In this document: in pieces, positions 55,093-63,363 of the stretch
How positions within the stretch are numbered: position 1 is the first letter of the stretch
Layout of the letters: every line of letters starts with the position of its first letter
Assembly: GCA_024642115.1 (NCBI GenBank)
Contig: JAHEBU010000010.1
Location: forward strand, 1-64,000
Direction of reading: 5' to 3'
DNA from: Marivivens sp.
Lineage (GTDB): Bacteria; Pseudomonadota; Alphaproteobacteria; Rhodobacterales; Rhodobacteraceae
Length of the DNA: 64,000 nucleotides
Translations under genes and position numbers: made by a program
Notes under the pieces: generated by a model
Databases searched by the model: none
Told to the model about the DNA's origin: nothing
The model's input: only the letters and a program-made list of their open reading frames with translations

Positions 55093-55965
55093 ATGCTGGC
55101 GATTCTCGGTTTGCTTGGGATGACTCTGTTTGGCATGGCGCTGTTTCCCTTGAGTCACGGGGGGCAAACGGCCGAAGGCGACAGCGCGAGCGGCCCGGCC
55201 ACGGACACCCCCGATGCGGGCGCCACTGTGCCGGTCGATCAGGTGCTGAACGACCCTGCGACAGGGACCGCCGAATTTTCCGGCAGCGGCGACGACATCG
55301 TGTCCGGAACGGCTGGGGACGATTACCTTGATGGGCAGGACGGATCCGACTCGATCAGTGGCGAGGATGGCGATGACGAACTGTTCGGCGGCAAGGGCGA
55401 CGATGCGCTGGACGGCGGGAATGGCGACGATACGCTGACCGGCGACATGGGCGACGACGTGCTGATGGGCGGCAACGGATCGGATCACCTGGGCGGGGGC
55501 AGCGGGAACGACCTGCTCAATGGCGGGGCGGGGGATGACAGCCTGTCGGGCTATCTGGGCGACGACACGCTGATCGGCGGCGAGGGGCAGGATTGCCTGC
55601 ACGGAGGCGATGGCAACGATCTGGTTGACGGACGGGACGATGTGCCGACGCTGGACTATCTGAACGGCGGGGCGGGGGATGACACCCTTTTGGCCGGGGC
55701 GCTGGACAACCTGAACGGCGGGTCAGGCGACGACATGTTTGTTCTGGACAGCGGACAGGCCAGCGCCGGGGCTGTGCATGTTGACGACTACAATGCAGAA
55801 GATGACACGCTGGTTGTCCTCTATGATGCGGGCGGGCCTGCGCCGGACCTGACCGCCACGACCGATGACAGTGGAACAACTCTGCTGGCCGGGGATACGG
55901 TTCTGGCGCATCTGGCGGGGGTGCAAGATTTTGACCTGTCCACCGTGCAACTGGTCGCCGCGTAA
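55093..55965 (+). CDS. RTX-repeat calcium-binding protein with an N-terminal membrane helix
   Basis: A 290-aa acidic protein. It starts with a hydrophobic helix ([18 protein letters not shown]) and a Thr/Ala/Asp-rich linker. About nine GGxGxDxLx-type nonapeptide stretches (residues about 60-215) follow, for example [20 protein letters not shown], and then a C-terminal beta-rich part with [15 protein letters not shown] repeats fold on calcium. Most RTX proteins lack an N-terminal helix and use type I export, so this one is probably membrane-anchored or Sec-exported. The site before the ATG is weak (GGA). An inverted repeat lies upstream. Confidence 0.85.
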   Translation: MLAILGLLGMTLFGMALFPLSHGGQTAEGDSASGPATDTPDAGATVPVDQVLNDPATGTAEFSGSGDDIVSGTAGDDYLDGQDGSDSISGEDGDDELFGGKGDDALDGGNGDDTLTGDMGDDVLMGGNGSDHLGGGSGNDLLNGGAGDDSLSGYLGDDTLIGGEGQDCLHGGDGNDLVDGRDDVPTLDYLNGGAGDDTLLAGALDNLNGGSGDDMFVLDSGQASAGAVHVDDYNAEDDTLVVLYDAGGPAPDLTATTDDSGTTLLAGDTVLAHLAGVQDFDLSTVQLVAA

Positions 55966-56100
55966 TCGGTCACGAATCGCTTCCCTTTCGGGCAAATCTG
56001 CTCTAAGCGCACGCATCCCCATCCGGGGACACCCTCCACGGGCCTTGCTGGACGACATCCCGGCCTGCGCCATAACCCTTATCTCGTAAAGGAGACCCCG

Positions 56101-56370
56101 ATGTCGATTACGCCCGAGCTCAAGGCTCAACTGATGGCCGACTACGCCACCAAACCCGGCGACACCGGTTCGCCCGAAGTGCAGGTCGCTATCCTGTCGT
56201 CGCGCATTGCCACGCTGACCGAACACTTCAAGACCCACAAGAAAGACAACCACGGCCGCCGTGGCCTTCTGGTGATGGTCGCCACCCGTCGCAAGCTGCT
56301 GGACTATGTCAAGCGCAAGGACGAAGCCCGCTACCAGTCGCTGATCGAACGGCTCGGCCTGCGCCGGTAA
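56101..56370 (+). CDS. rpsO: Ribosomal protein uS15
   Basis: An 89-aa 30S subunit protein: [70 protein letters not shown] precedes the ATG. In many bacteria rpsO is directly followed by pnp; here a low-GC minus-strand gene and about 980 bases separate them. A terminator closes the gene. Confidence 0.98.
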   Translation: MSITPELKAQLMADYATKPGDTGSPEVQVAILSSRIATLTEHFKTHKKDNHGRRGLLVMVATRRKLLDYVKRKDEARYQSLIERLGLRR

Positions 56371-56396
56371 TTCGGACAGCCCGACAGGCAAGGTTG

Positions 56397-56424
56397 AACG
56401 CCCGCCCTTTTGGTGGGCGTTTTT
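56397..56424 (+). terminator. Terminator of rpsO
   Basis: AACGCCCGCC (56397-56406) pairs with GGTGGGCGTT (56412-56421), with one G-T pair, around a five-base loop; Ts run to 56424. Confidence 0.9.
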
Positions 56425-56482
56425 CGTTTGAGGTGCATTTAGCATGCAACTTAAGAAATAGTCTTTATTGGTCTACGTGACT

Positions 56483-57031
56483 TTACTGAACCTGAGAAGA
56501 GTATCCAACAATTTGGAGTTGCGTCGTACAATCTGCCGGAGCTGCATTATCAGCTGATTCATCAGAGCCATACCAGCTATTATTGTGAAAACAAAATCGA
56601 ACGCTTCTTTTTTGCTGATGGTCAAACTTTGCAATGAAACTTGTCGGAAGAGCCTCTAGCGACGCGAATTGAGATATCCCCTGAAATTCACGATTTAGGT
56701 GCATTCCGGAAGCAGCGATTCGTCCAGTGTTTTCAACACCAAAGAAACTGATACGATCCCTATTTTGGCCGCTTCTAACAGCTACATAGTTATCACCAAT
56801 GATCAAGTCACTTGTGCAATCGAAGCCGTCCCTTGGTCGATCAGCTGGAATGATATTTTGCAAATACCGATGGGTATGACCTGCACGATTTACAAGAATT
56901 TCAATATCTCCTGGAGTTGCCTCAGCAATTGCGCGTATATCGCCATATGAAAATCGGCATTCGGCGATGGCCGATTCTGCCATTATAAAGGATAGAGTTC
57001 CCGTCAGTAGCCCAATTATTTCTTTATTCAT
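56483..57031 (-). CDS. Low-GC secreted orphan protein inserted between rpsO and pnp
   Basis: A 182-aa protein of unknown family with a Sec signal (IIGLLTGTLSFIMAESAIA, cleavage near residue 23). Cys residues occur in ECRFSYGD, FDCTSD, VRFCFHN and PADCTTQ and may form two disulfides. GGAGAGAGAG precedes the ATG. GC is near 42%, about 20 points below the flanking genes, and codon use is correspondingly AT-rich. It is oriented against rpsO and pnp. Recent transfer is likely; no mobility gene is visible. Confidence 0.7.
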   Translation of the reverse strand: MNKEIIGLLTGTLSFIMAESAIAECRFSYGDIRAIAEATPGDIEILVNRAGHTHRYLQNIIPADRPRDGFDCTSDLIIGDNYVAVRSGQNRDRISFFGVENTGRIAASGMHLNREFQGISQFASLEALPTSFIAKFDHQQKRSVRFCFHNNSWYGSDESADNAAPADCTTQLQIVGYSSQVQ

Positions 57032-57349
57032 CTCTCTCTCCGTACTGTTTTTAATGAAAGATTTTTCACGGGAAGTCGTATTGCTTAAGTCCTCATTAGA
57101 TTCTGGTCTTTCAAAGTTGCAAGTACGTGATCGTACTCGATTTTCGAGTCTTTGTCATCCCGAACCAGTCATTTCAATCTGGTCGTCCGCTTCAGCCCCT
57201 TCCCCCACTCCCCTATCCCGTGTATACGCCGCCCATCTGTGACGTGCGCCCTGACCCCGGCGCTCGCAAAGGATAGGGGTCGGCGGCAATGGGGCCGCCA
57301 GCAAAACGGGCACTCGGAACGCCGAGACAGGCCCAATAGGAAACGATAG
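57032..57349. other. pnp upstream region with low-GC left part and structured leader
   Basis: No gene is supported. The left part (to about 57160) is AT-rich like the orphan gene and must contain its promoter; the right part is GC-rich. CCCCTATCC (57210-57218) and GGATAGGGG (57271-57279) are exact inverted copies and would close a stem around about 52 bases in the pnp leader. GGCGGC (57282-57287) can pair with GCCGCC at 57295-57300. Confidence 0.5.
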
Positions 57350-59488
57350 ATGTTCAACGAAGTGAAAAAATCCATCCAGTGGGGCGAAGAAACGCTGACA
57401 CTGGAAACGGGCAAGATTGCCCGCCAAGCCGATGGCACCGTCATCGCAACCCTTGGCGAAACCTCGGTCATGGCCAACGTGACCTTTGCTAAAAAGCAGA
57501 AAGAAGGCCAGGACTTCTTTCCGCTGACCGTCCATTACCAGGAAAAATACTATGCCGCCGGCAAGATCCCGGGTGGCTTTTTCAAGCGCGAGGCGCGGCC
57601 GACCGAAAAGGAAACGCTGACCTCCCGCCTGATCGACCGTCCGATCCGCCCGCTGTTCGTCGACGGGTTCAAGAACGAAGTGCTGATCATGTGCACCGTT
57701 CTGTCGCATGACCTGGTCAACGATCCCGATATCGTGGCGATGATCGCGGCTTCTGCCGCACTGACCATCTCGGGCGCACCCTTCATGGGACCGATCGCGG
57801 CCTGCCGCGTGGGTTTTGTGGATGGCGAATACATCCTCAACCCCACCGTCGACGAGATGCACAAGCTCAAGGAAGACCCCGAGCAGCGTCTGGACCTTGT
57901 CGTCGCCGGCACCAAAGACGCCGTGATGATGGTGGAATCCGAAGCCTACGAGCTGACCGAAGCCGAAATGCTGGGCGCCGTGACATTCGCGCACGCACAA
58001 ATCCAGCCGGTCATCGACCTGATCATTGATCTGGCCGAAACCACCGCCAAGGAACCCTTCGACTTTACCCCGCCCGACTACAGCGACCTTTATGCCGCTG
58101 TGAAAAAGGCCGGTGAAGACGCGATGCGCAAAGCCTATGCGATCACCGACAAACAGGAACGCACCACCGCCGTCTCCGCCGCCAAGGACGCCGTCAAGGC
58201 AACCCTGACCGAAGAACAGCTGGCCGATGCCAACCTCGGCCCGGCCCTGAAAAAGCTGGAATCGGCCGTCCTGCGCGGCGACGTGGTCAAGCATGGCCGC
58301 CGCATCGATGGTCGCGCGCTCGACAAGATCAGGCCGATCGTTTCGGAAACCGGCGTTCTGCCCCGCACCCACGGCTCGTCGCTGTTTACCCGCGGCGAAA
58401 CTCAGGCGCTGGTCGTGACCACGCTGGGCACCGGCGACGACGAACAGATGATCGACGCGCTCAACGGCACCTACAAGTCGAACTTCCTGCTGCACTACAA
58501 CTTCCCCCCCTACTCGGTTGGTGAAGTTGGCCGCGTGGGCTCGCCCGGTCGTCGGGAAATCGGTCACGGCAAACTGGCATGGCGCGCGCTTCAGGCCGTC
58601 CTGCCTGCCGCGACAGACTTCCCCTACACCATCCGCGTCGTGTCCGAGATCACCGAATCCAACGGCTCGTCCTCGATGGCCTCTGTCTGCGGCGGTTCGC
58701 TGTCGATGATGGACGCCGGTGTCCCGCTCAAGGCTCCGGTCGCTGGCGTGGCCATGGGTCTGGTGATGGAGGACGACGGCTCCTACGCCATCCTGTCCGA
58801 CATCCTGGGTGACGAAGACCACCTGGGCGATATGGACTTCAAGGTCGCAGGCACCGAAAACGGCATCACCTCGCTCCAGATGGACATCAAGGTGGCCGGG
58901 ATCACCCCCGCGATCATGGAAAAGGCGCTGGCACAGGCCAAGGCCGGTCGTCTGCACATCCTTGGTGAAATGTCCAAGGCGCTGACCACCGCCAACGCCT
59001 TCTCGGTCCACGCCCCCCGCATCGAAACCATGCAGATCCCGACGGACAAAATCCGTGAGGTCATCGGCTCGGGCGGCAAGGTCATCCGTGAAATCGTTGA
59101 AGTGTCGGGTGCCAAGGTCGACATCAACGACGACGGCGTGATCAAGATCGCCTCGTCCAACGGCGAAGCCATCCAAAAGGCCTACGACATGATCTATTCG
59201 ATCGTGGCCGAGCCGGAAGAGGGCAAGATCTACAAGGGCAAGGTCGTCAAACTGGTCGACTTCGGCGCCTTCGTGAACTTCTTCGGCAAGCGCGACGGCC
59301 TCGTGCACGTCTCCCAGATCGAAAACCGCCGCCTGAACCATCCGTCGGATGTGCTCAAGGAAGGTCAGGACGTCTGGGTCAAACTGCTCGGCTTCGACGA
59401 CCGCGGCAAGGTCCGCCTGGCGATGAAGACGATCAACCAGGAAACCGGCAAGGAAGAAGCGCCCGTCGAAGGCGCTGACGCCGAGTAA
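57350..59488 (+). CDS. pnp: Polyribonucleotide nucleotidyltransferase
   Basis: A 712-aa 3'-to-5' phosphorolytic exoribonuclease and core RNA-decay enzyme. Two RNase PH domains (the second with [40 protein letters not shown] and [20 protein letters not shown]) are followed by KH ([20 protein letters not shown]) and S1 ([20 protein letters not shown]) domains. AGGAAACGATAG precedes the ATG. The leader holds an inverted repeat that may serve autoregulation. An open antisense frame covers the gene but is a composition artefact. Confidence 0.98.
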   Translation: MFNEVKKSIQWGEETLTLETGKIARQADGTVIATLGETSVMANVTFAKKQKEGQDFFPLTVHYQEKYYAAGKIPGGFFKREARPTEKETLTSRLIDRPIRPLFVDGFKNEVLIMCTVLSHDLVNDPDIVAMIAASAALTISGAPFMGPIAACRVGFVDGEYILNPTVDEMHKLKEDPEQRLDLVVAGTKDAVMMVESEAYELTEAEMLGAVTFAHAQIQPVIDLIIDLAETTAKEPFDFTPPDYSDLYAAVKKAGEDAMRKAYAITDKQERTTAVSAAKDAVKATLTEEQLADANLGPALKKLESAVLRGDVVKHGRRIDGRALDKIRPIVSETGVLPRTHGSSLFTRGETQALVVTTLGTGDDEQMIDALNGTYKSNFLLHYNFPPYSVGEVGRVGSPGRREIGHGKLAWRALQAVLPAATDFPYTIRVVSEITESNGSSSMASVCGGSLSMMDAGVPLKAPVAGVAMGLVMEDDGSYAILSDILGDEDHLGDMDFKVAGTENGITSLQMDIKVAGITPAIMEKALAQAKAGRLHILGEMSKALTTANAFSVHAPRIETMQIPTDKIREVIGSGGKVIREIVEVSGAKVDINDDGVIKIASSNGEAIQKAYDMIYSIVAEPEEGKIYKGKVVKLVDFGAFVNFFGKRDGLVHVSQIENRRLNHPSDVLKEGQDVWVKLLGFDDRGKVRLAMKTINQETGKEEAPVEGADAE

Positions 59489-59510
59489 GGGCGCCTGCCC
59501 CGCTGAAACA

Positions 59511-59542
59511 ACAAAGCCCCGGTGGAAACGCCGGGGCTTTGT
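59511..59542. terminator. Bidirectional terminator after pnp
   Basis: ACAAAGCCCCGG (59511-59522) pairs perfectly with CCGGGGCTTTGT (59531-59542) around TGGAAACG. It also stands six bases past the stop of the low-GC minus-strand cassette. Confidence 0.92.
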
Positions 59543-59547
59543 GCCTT

Positions 59548-59898
59548 TCAAGCCCTTGAAATCTGTACAATTTGAAAGATGTGCATTTCGCCAGACGGCC
59601 AGACCAGATCCACGTCGCCTCCAAGTTCTGCGGACTGAATCGTAAGGTAAGCGCCATTGTAACAGTCTGAGCCTTTTCCAAATTTCATTCTGCTAAGATG
59701 GTTCAGGACGAATGGTCGCAAAGATACGAGGTGACCGTCTTTCTTGATTTTGGCAAGAAATCCTGTCGATATATTTGCAAATATCGGTCCAGTATCTGGT
59801 AGCAAAACTGGAAATCGAAGATAGTTGTGACGGGCACCTCTGACATGGCCGATATCGCTTGACCTCGCATCGATTTCGTACCGTCGGAAGTCAGTCAT
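59548..59898 (-). CDS. Low-GC cassette, second gene: orphan protein
   Basis: A 116-aa protein of unknown family starting MTDFRRYEIDARSSDIGHVR. It mixes basic and aromatic residues, with no signal peptide or membrane helix. The C-terminal half (YLTIQSAELGGDVDLVWPSG, then EMHIFQIVQISRA) looks beta-rich. Its start overlaps the upstream gene by eight bases, so the two are translationally coupled. GC is near 47%. A small second gene coupled to a possible DNA-binding protein recalls toxin-antitoxin or restriction-type pairs, but no catalytic motif supports a function. Confidence 0.65.
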   Translation of the reverse strand: MTDFRRYEIDARSSDIGHVRGARHNYLRFPVLLPDTGPIFANISTGFLAKIKKDGHLVSLRPFVLNHLSRMKFGKGSDCYNGAYLTIQSAELGGDVDLVWPSGEMHIFQIVQISRA

Positions 59899-60532
59899 CT
59901 TTCCACTCCGTGGAATAGAAGGCTCTAGCCCTTCGAATGTTGAGAAGGGCGATTTCTTCCATCGTTCGACCAACTGCCATGTCCGGTGCGTGAATCTTGA
60001 CAAGGTCGAAAAAACCACTTGACGGCAGGTTGGTAGCTTGCTCGGTGATCAAGGCGGTCAGGGAGAAAGGCTCTGCCGATGCGTTGTCGGAAGATAGTAG
60101 GTTGAAAGACCGGGTGGATAGCTCGCCAAGGATTAGACCAAATTCTTTACGATCCGCCGGGATTGAAACGTTAAGGTCAACCCATCCCATTGTTTCGGTG
60201 TAGTGAAGCCGAATTTCGTGATCGTCTTTGGTCGAGTTAGAATTGATATGTGCGACTAGACGTTCTTCTACAGTCTTCATCCGATAGTCCATGAGTTTGA
60301 TTCGCTCGACAACGCATGGCAAGGTCACGTAGCGCTTTCCATCAATTTCAATAAGCGTCAACGGCGATGCAGAAGGGTCCATCTTCTTCCATTTTGAAAT
60401 CGTGCTCGGCTGCCGGTTGAAGGCGGCCTCAACCACGCTGTCAGGGACAATGACATATTTTGTGTTCAGACCATTCGATTTGGCCAACTGAGCCAAACGC
60501 TTAAGGTATTTCTTGATTGAGACAGTTTTCAT
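59891..60532 (-). CDS. Low-GC cassette, first gene: putative helix-turn-helix-like protein
   Basis: A 213-aa cytoplasmic protein of unknown family. The N-terminal part is basic (MKTVSIKKYLKRLAQLAKSN), then SVVEAAFNRQPSTISKWKKM could form a helix-turn-helix, followed by a helical, coiled-coil-prone stretch (RIKLMDYRMKTVEERLVAHI). The C-terminal half contains LGELSTRSFNLLSSDNASAE and EEIALLNIRRARAF. AGGAG six bases before the ATG lies in the proximal arm of a 27-bp inverted repeat. Low GC (near 47%) marks it as foreign to its neighbours. DNA binding is a weak inference. Confidence 0.68.
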   Translation of the reverse strand: MKTVSIKKYLKRLAQLAKSNGLNTKYVIVPDSVVEAAFNRQPSTISKWKKMDPSASPLTLIEIDGKRYVTLPCVVERIKLMDYRMKTVEERLVAHINSNSTKDDHEIRLHYTETMGWVDLNVSIPADRKEFGLILGELSTRSFNLLSSDNASAEPFSLTALITEQATNLPSSGFFDLVKIHAPDMAVGRTMEEIALLNIRRARAFYSTEWKDD

Positions 60533-60597
60533 TGACTTCTCCTACTTAATGCTTGAATTCCATATTCATGATTCAAGAATTAAGTAGGAGAAGTCAA
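60532..60597 (-). promoter_or_regulatory. 27-bp-arm inverted repeat covering the ribosome-binding site of the cassette
   Basis: Arms at 60532-60558 and 60571-60597 are inverted copies with one mismatch in 27 positions, separated by 12 bases. Read on the minus strand, the arm next to the gene contains AGGAG and ends on the first base of the ATG. A transcript starting before the distal arm would therefore fold the ribosome-binding site into a long duplex. A transcript starting in the spacer would leave it free. TTGACT at the outer end could also serve as a -35 box. Confidence 0.85.
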
Positions 60598-60632
60598 GAC
60601 AATTTTCGCTTTCAAGGATTGAGACGCCGCTT

Positions 60633-61451
60633 TCACAACCGCGCCAGCAACTCCGCCTTTTTGGCCTGATACTCGGCCTCGGTCAGGATTCCCTTGTCGA
60701 ACAGCCCAGCCAACCGCTCGATCCGGGAAAAGATCTGGTCGTCCGTCATCTGGTCCGGGGTCTGACTCTCGGCGGTGGGGACCGGGGGTGCAACAGGCGG
60801 CCGGGCCTGATCGGGCGTCAGCGCAGGAGCATCCCCTACAACCCGCAAACTCTCGACGCTCACCAACCCGAACTGGCTGGAAAACGACAGGCTTTGCCCG
60901 CCCCCTTGCGCCTGCCCGAACCCGCTGATCCGGTGATCGCCCGTCTCATAGACGGTGACCTTGCCGCCCACGGCGATGGCCAGCCGCTGTTTGTCGGGGA
61001 AATAGGCATAGCGCATGTCGTTCTGAACGCCGACGGACGCAGGCACACCCAGCTCGGACGGCCACACATCGGCGGGCTGCACGAACAGGCTGACACCCAG
61101 CCCCGCACCGGCCATGCCCCCCGACGACTGCGACTGCGATTGTGCGGGGGCAGCGAACAGGCGATGATCGGCGACGATCCCCGACAACTCGGCGCACAAA
61201 CTGTCCACCCGGGCCTTCAGGCCATGGTTGAACATGTCGCCCACCATGGTCATGCCACCCATCGACCACTGGCCCATGCCGCCCAATTCAGGAATATTGA
61301 ACTGCGCCTGCGTGCCATGCCCGGCAGCGACGGCGCGCAGCATCTGTTCGACCGCCTCGACGCTGACGCCATGACGGCCCGCAATTTCGCCTACGATCCG
61401 CAGGCCTTCGTCTGTCAACTGGCTCATCACCCGATCCAATTCTGAAAACAA
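60633..61451 (-). CDS. SHOCT-domain protein
   Basis: A 272-aa protein ending in a SHOCT (short C-terminal) motif: FSRIERLAGLFDKGILTEAE, then YQAKKAELLARL. The N-terminus (LTDEGLRIVGEIAGRHGVSV, EAVEQMLRAVAAGHG) is helical and could bind DNA or protein. The middle has Gly/Met-rich (GGMGQWSMGGMTMVGDMF) and beta-rich parts (YAYFPDKQRLAIAVGGKVTV). No signal peptide or membrane helix is seen. SHOCT tails are oligomerisation modules; function is unknown. An ATG at 61427 is an alternative start. Confidence 0.8.
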   Translation of the reverse strand: MFSELDRVMSQLTDEGLRIVGEIAGRHGVSVEAVEQMLRAVAAGHGTQAQFNIPELGGMGQWSMGGMTMVGDMFNHGLKARVDSLCAELSGIVADHRLFAAPAQSQSQSSGGMAGAGLGVSLFVQPADVWPSELGVPASVGVQNDMRYAYFPDKQRLAIAVGGKVTVYETGDHRISGFGQAQGGGQSLSFSSQFGLVSVESLRVVGDAPALTPDQARPPVAPPVPTAESQTPDQMTDDQIFSRIERLAGLFDKGILTEAEYQAKKAELLARL

Positions 61452-61572
61452 GGGTCAGCCATAGCACCCCGGCCCCCACCCGACCACCGCAATCACAATT
61501 CGGTCAGGGTTACATGACGTTGGGGCAACCGTGCTACCTTTACGCATGTTCAGCAAAAAGGGAGACAGCATC

Positions 61573-62460
61573 ATGCAACGCAAAAAGGCCTCCGATTTCG
61601 ATCCGCGCATCCTCGAACTCTACGACGGTTATGTCCACGGCAAGATGACCAAACGAGCCTTCCTCAGTCATGCCAGCAAATATGTGGCGGCGGGCGTGAC
61701 GGCGACGGCAGTGCTGGAATCACTTCAACCCAACTATGCGCTGGCGCAACAGGTGGCCCCCGATGATCCGGCCATCGAAACCATGCGGATCAGCTACGAC
61801 AGCCCCGACGGGAACGGCACGGTCAACGGGCTGATGGCAAAACCGGCGGGGGCAACGGCACCCTTGGGGGCTGTTTTGGTCGTCCACGAGAACCGCGGGC
61901 TCAACCCCTATATCGAGGATGTGGTGCGGCGCGTGGCCAAGGCAGGCTACCTCGCCCTTGGCCCCGATGGCCTCACCTCACTTGGCGGCTATCCGGGAAC
62001 CGACGAACAAGGGCGCGAGATGCAAAGCCAACTCGACCCGGCCAAGCTAATGGCCGACTTCTTTGCGGGCTTTGAATATCTGGTCGGCCACCCCGACAGC
62101 ACAGGCAAGGTCGGCGTCGTCGGATTTTGCTATGGCGGTGGGGTCTGCAACGCGCTGGCGGTAGCGTACCCCAACCTTGCGGCCTCGGTCCCCTTCTACG
62201 GGCAACAGCCGCAGGCGTCCGACGTTCCAGCGATCCAGTCGCCCCTGCTGCTGCACTATGCCGAACTGGACGATCGGATAACCTCGGGCTGGCCGGCCTA
62301 TCAGGCGGCGCTCGACGCCAACGGCAAGAACTACACGGCCCATATCTACGCAGGCGTCAACCACGGCTTCCACAACGACACGACGCCCCGCTATGACGAG
62401 GCGGCGGCGACGCTGGCCTGGGACCGGACACTGGCGTTTTTCGGGGAACACCTGGCCTGA
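61573..62460 (+). CDS. Exported dienelactone hydrolase-family protein
   Basis: A 295-aa alpha/beta hydrolase. After a leader segment ([20 protein letters not shown], probably a signal or membrane segment ending ALAQQ near residue 60) comes the DLH fold with nucleophile Cys186 in [16 protein letters not shown], an acid in HYAELDDRI and His in [26 protein letters not shown] is also typical. GGGAG lies eight bases before this ATG; the longer frame from 61531 is less supported. Substrates are lactones or esters; the physiological one is unknown. An L,D-transpeptidase gene follows. Confidence 0.88.
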   Translation: MQRKKASDFDPRILELYDGYVHGKMTKRAFLSHASKYVAAGVTATAVLESLQPNYALAQQVAPDDPAIETMRISYDSPDGNGTVNGLMAKPAGATAPLGAVLVVHENRGLNPYIEDVVRRVAKAGYLALGPDGLTSLGGYPGTDEQGREMQSQLDPAKLMADFFAGFEYLVGHPDSTGKVGVVGFCYGGGVCNALAVAYPNLAASVPFYGQQPQASDVPAIQSPLLLHYAELDDRITSGWPAYQAALDANGKNYTAHIYAGVNHGFHNDTTPRYDEAAATLAWDRTLAFFGEHLA

Positions 62461-62581
62461 CAGACAGAGATCGGGAAAGGCATGGAATTCCCCCCTTGCC
62501 CGATCCTGCATTCCCGTGGTGAAACCAACGCACGTCTTGGGCGTTGATCCGCCGAACCTAATCATTTGTGGGGGCAAGTTA

Positions 62582-63175
62582 ATGCTCAACCGTCGCCATT
62601 TCCTCACCACCTCTGCCGCCGCCCTCGTGGCCGGGCCGCTTGCCGCCCAGACCGCCGCCGTGCAAGAGGCATCCGTCCAACCGCAGATGGAGGGGAGCTT
62701 TGTCATCCCCCCCGAATACTGGGCGCAGATCGTGACAGTAAAACCGGAGTTTCCGGCGGGCGAAATTCACATCGTCCCGCAGACGCATTTCCTCTATTAC
62801 ACCATCGGCAACAGTCGGGCGATCCGCTACGGCGTAGCCGTGGGCAAAGAGGGGCTGCAATTCCATGGCGACGCGACGATCCAGCGCAAGGTCGAATGGC
62901 CCAGCTGGACGCCCACGCCCGAAATGATCCAGCGCAGCCCATCGCACTACGCCAAATACGCCGACGGCATGCCGGGTGGCCCGAACAACCCGTTAGGGGC
63001 GCGGGCGCTCTACCTGTTCCAGAACGGGAACGACACGGCGATCCGCATCCACGGCACGACCGAACCGGCCAGCATCGGATCGTCGGCCTCAAATGGGTGC
63101 TTCCGGATGTATAACAGCCATGTCATGGACCTCTACAACCGGGTGCCGCTGGGCACCGTCGTTCACGCGTATTGA
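62582..63175 (+). CDS. L,D-transpeptidase (YkuD family)
   Basis: A 197-aa periplasmic cross-linking enzyme. The leader MLNRRHFLTTSAAALVAGPL is a twin-arginine-like signal. The catalytic YkuD motif spans His157 (IRIHGTTEPASIG) to Cys173 (SSASNGCFRMYN). It forms 3-3 peptidoglycan cross-links or attaches proteins to the wall. It starts 121 bases after the hydrolase gene and ends before a good terminator. Confidence 0.93.
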   Translation: MLNRRHFLTTSAAALVAGPLAAQTAAVQEASVQPQMEGSFVIPPEYWAQIVTVKPEFPAGEIHIVPQTHFLYYTIGNSRAIRYGVAVGKEGLQFHGDATIQRKVEWPSWTPTPEMIQRSPSHYAKYADGMPGGPNNPLGARALYLFQNGNDTAIRIHGTTEPASIGSSASNGCFRMYNSHVMDLYNRVPLGTVVHAY

Positions 63176-63247
63176 GGGCGGACCAAGACCTGACTCTTTC
63201 GGTTCACCTTGCAATAACAACTCTCGGGGGGAGTTCTGGAACGGGAC

Positions 63248-63270
63248 GGGGGGCAGGCAGCCCCCCTTTT
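63248..63270 (+). terminator. Terminator of the L,D-transpeptidase gene
   Basis: GGGGGGC (63248-63254) pairs with GCCCCCC (63260-63266) around AGGCA, followed by four Ts. Confidence 0.85.
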
Positions 63271-63363
63271 GACAGGCGTGGCCGCACACACGGGTCCAAT
63301 ATGGCCCGCGAAAATTATTTATTCAAATCAATGGCCTGAATTTCGTCCACGCGTGGACGCCTG

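Noticed and set aside
57155-59551. A 798-codon open frame on the minus strand across pnp
   Set aside because: It mirrors pnp exactly and its His/Asp/Val/Gly-rich composition is what antisense of a GC-rich gene gives. The plus-strand product is an unmistakable full-length PNPase.
60559-60570. The 12-base spacer as the loop of a simple transcription terminator
   Set aside because: There is no T-run after either arm in a sensible direction, and the structure lies before, not after, the gene it touches.
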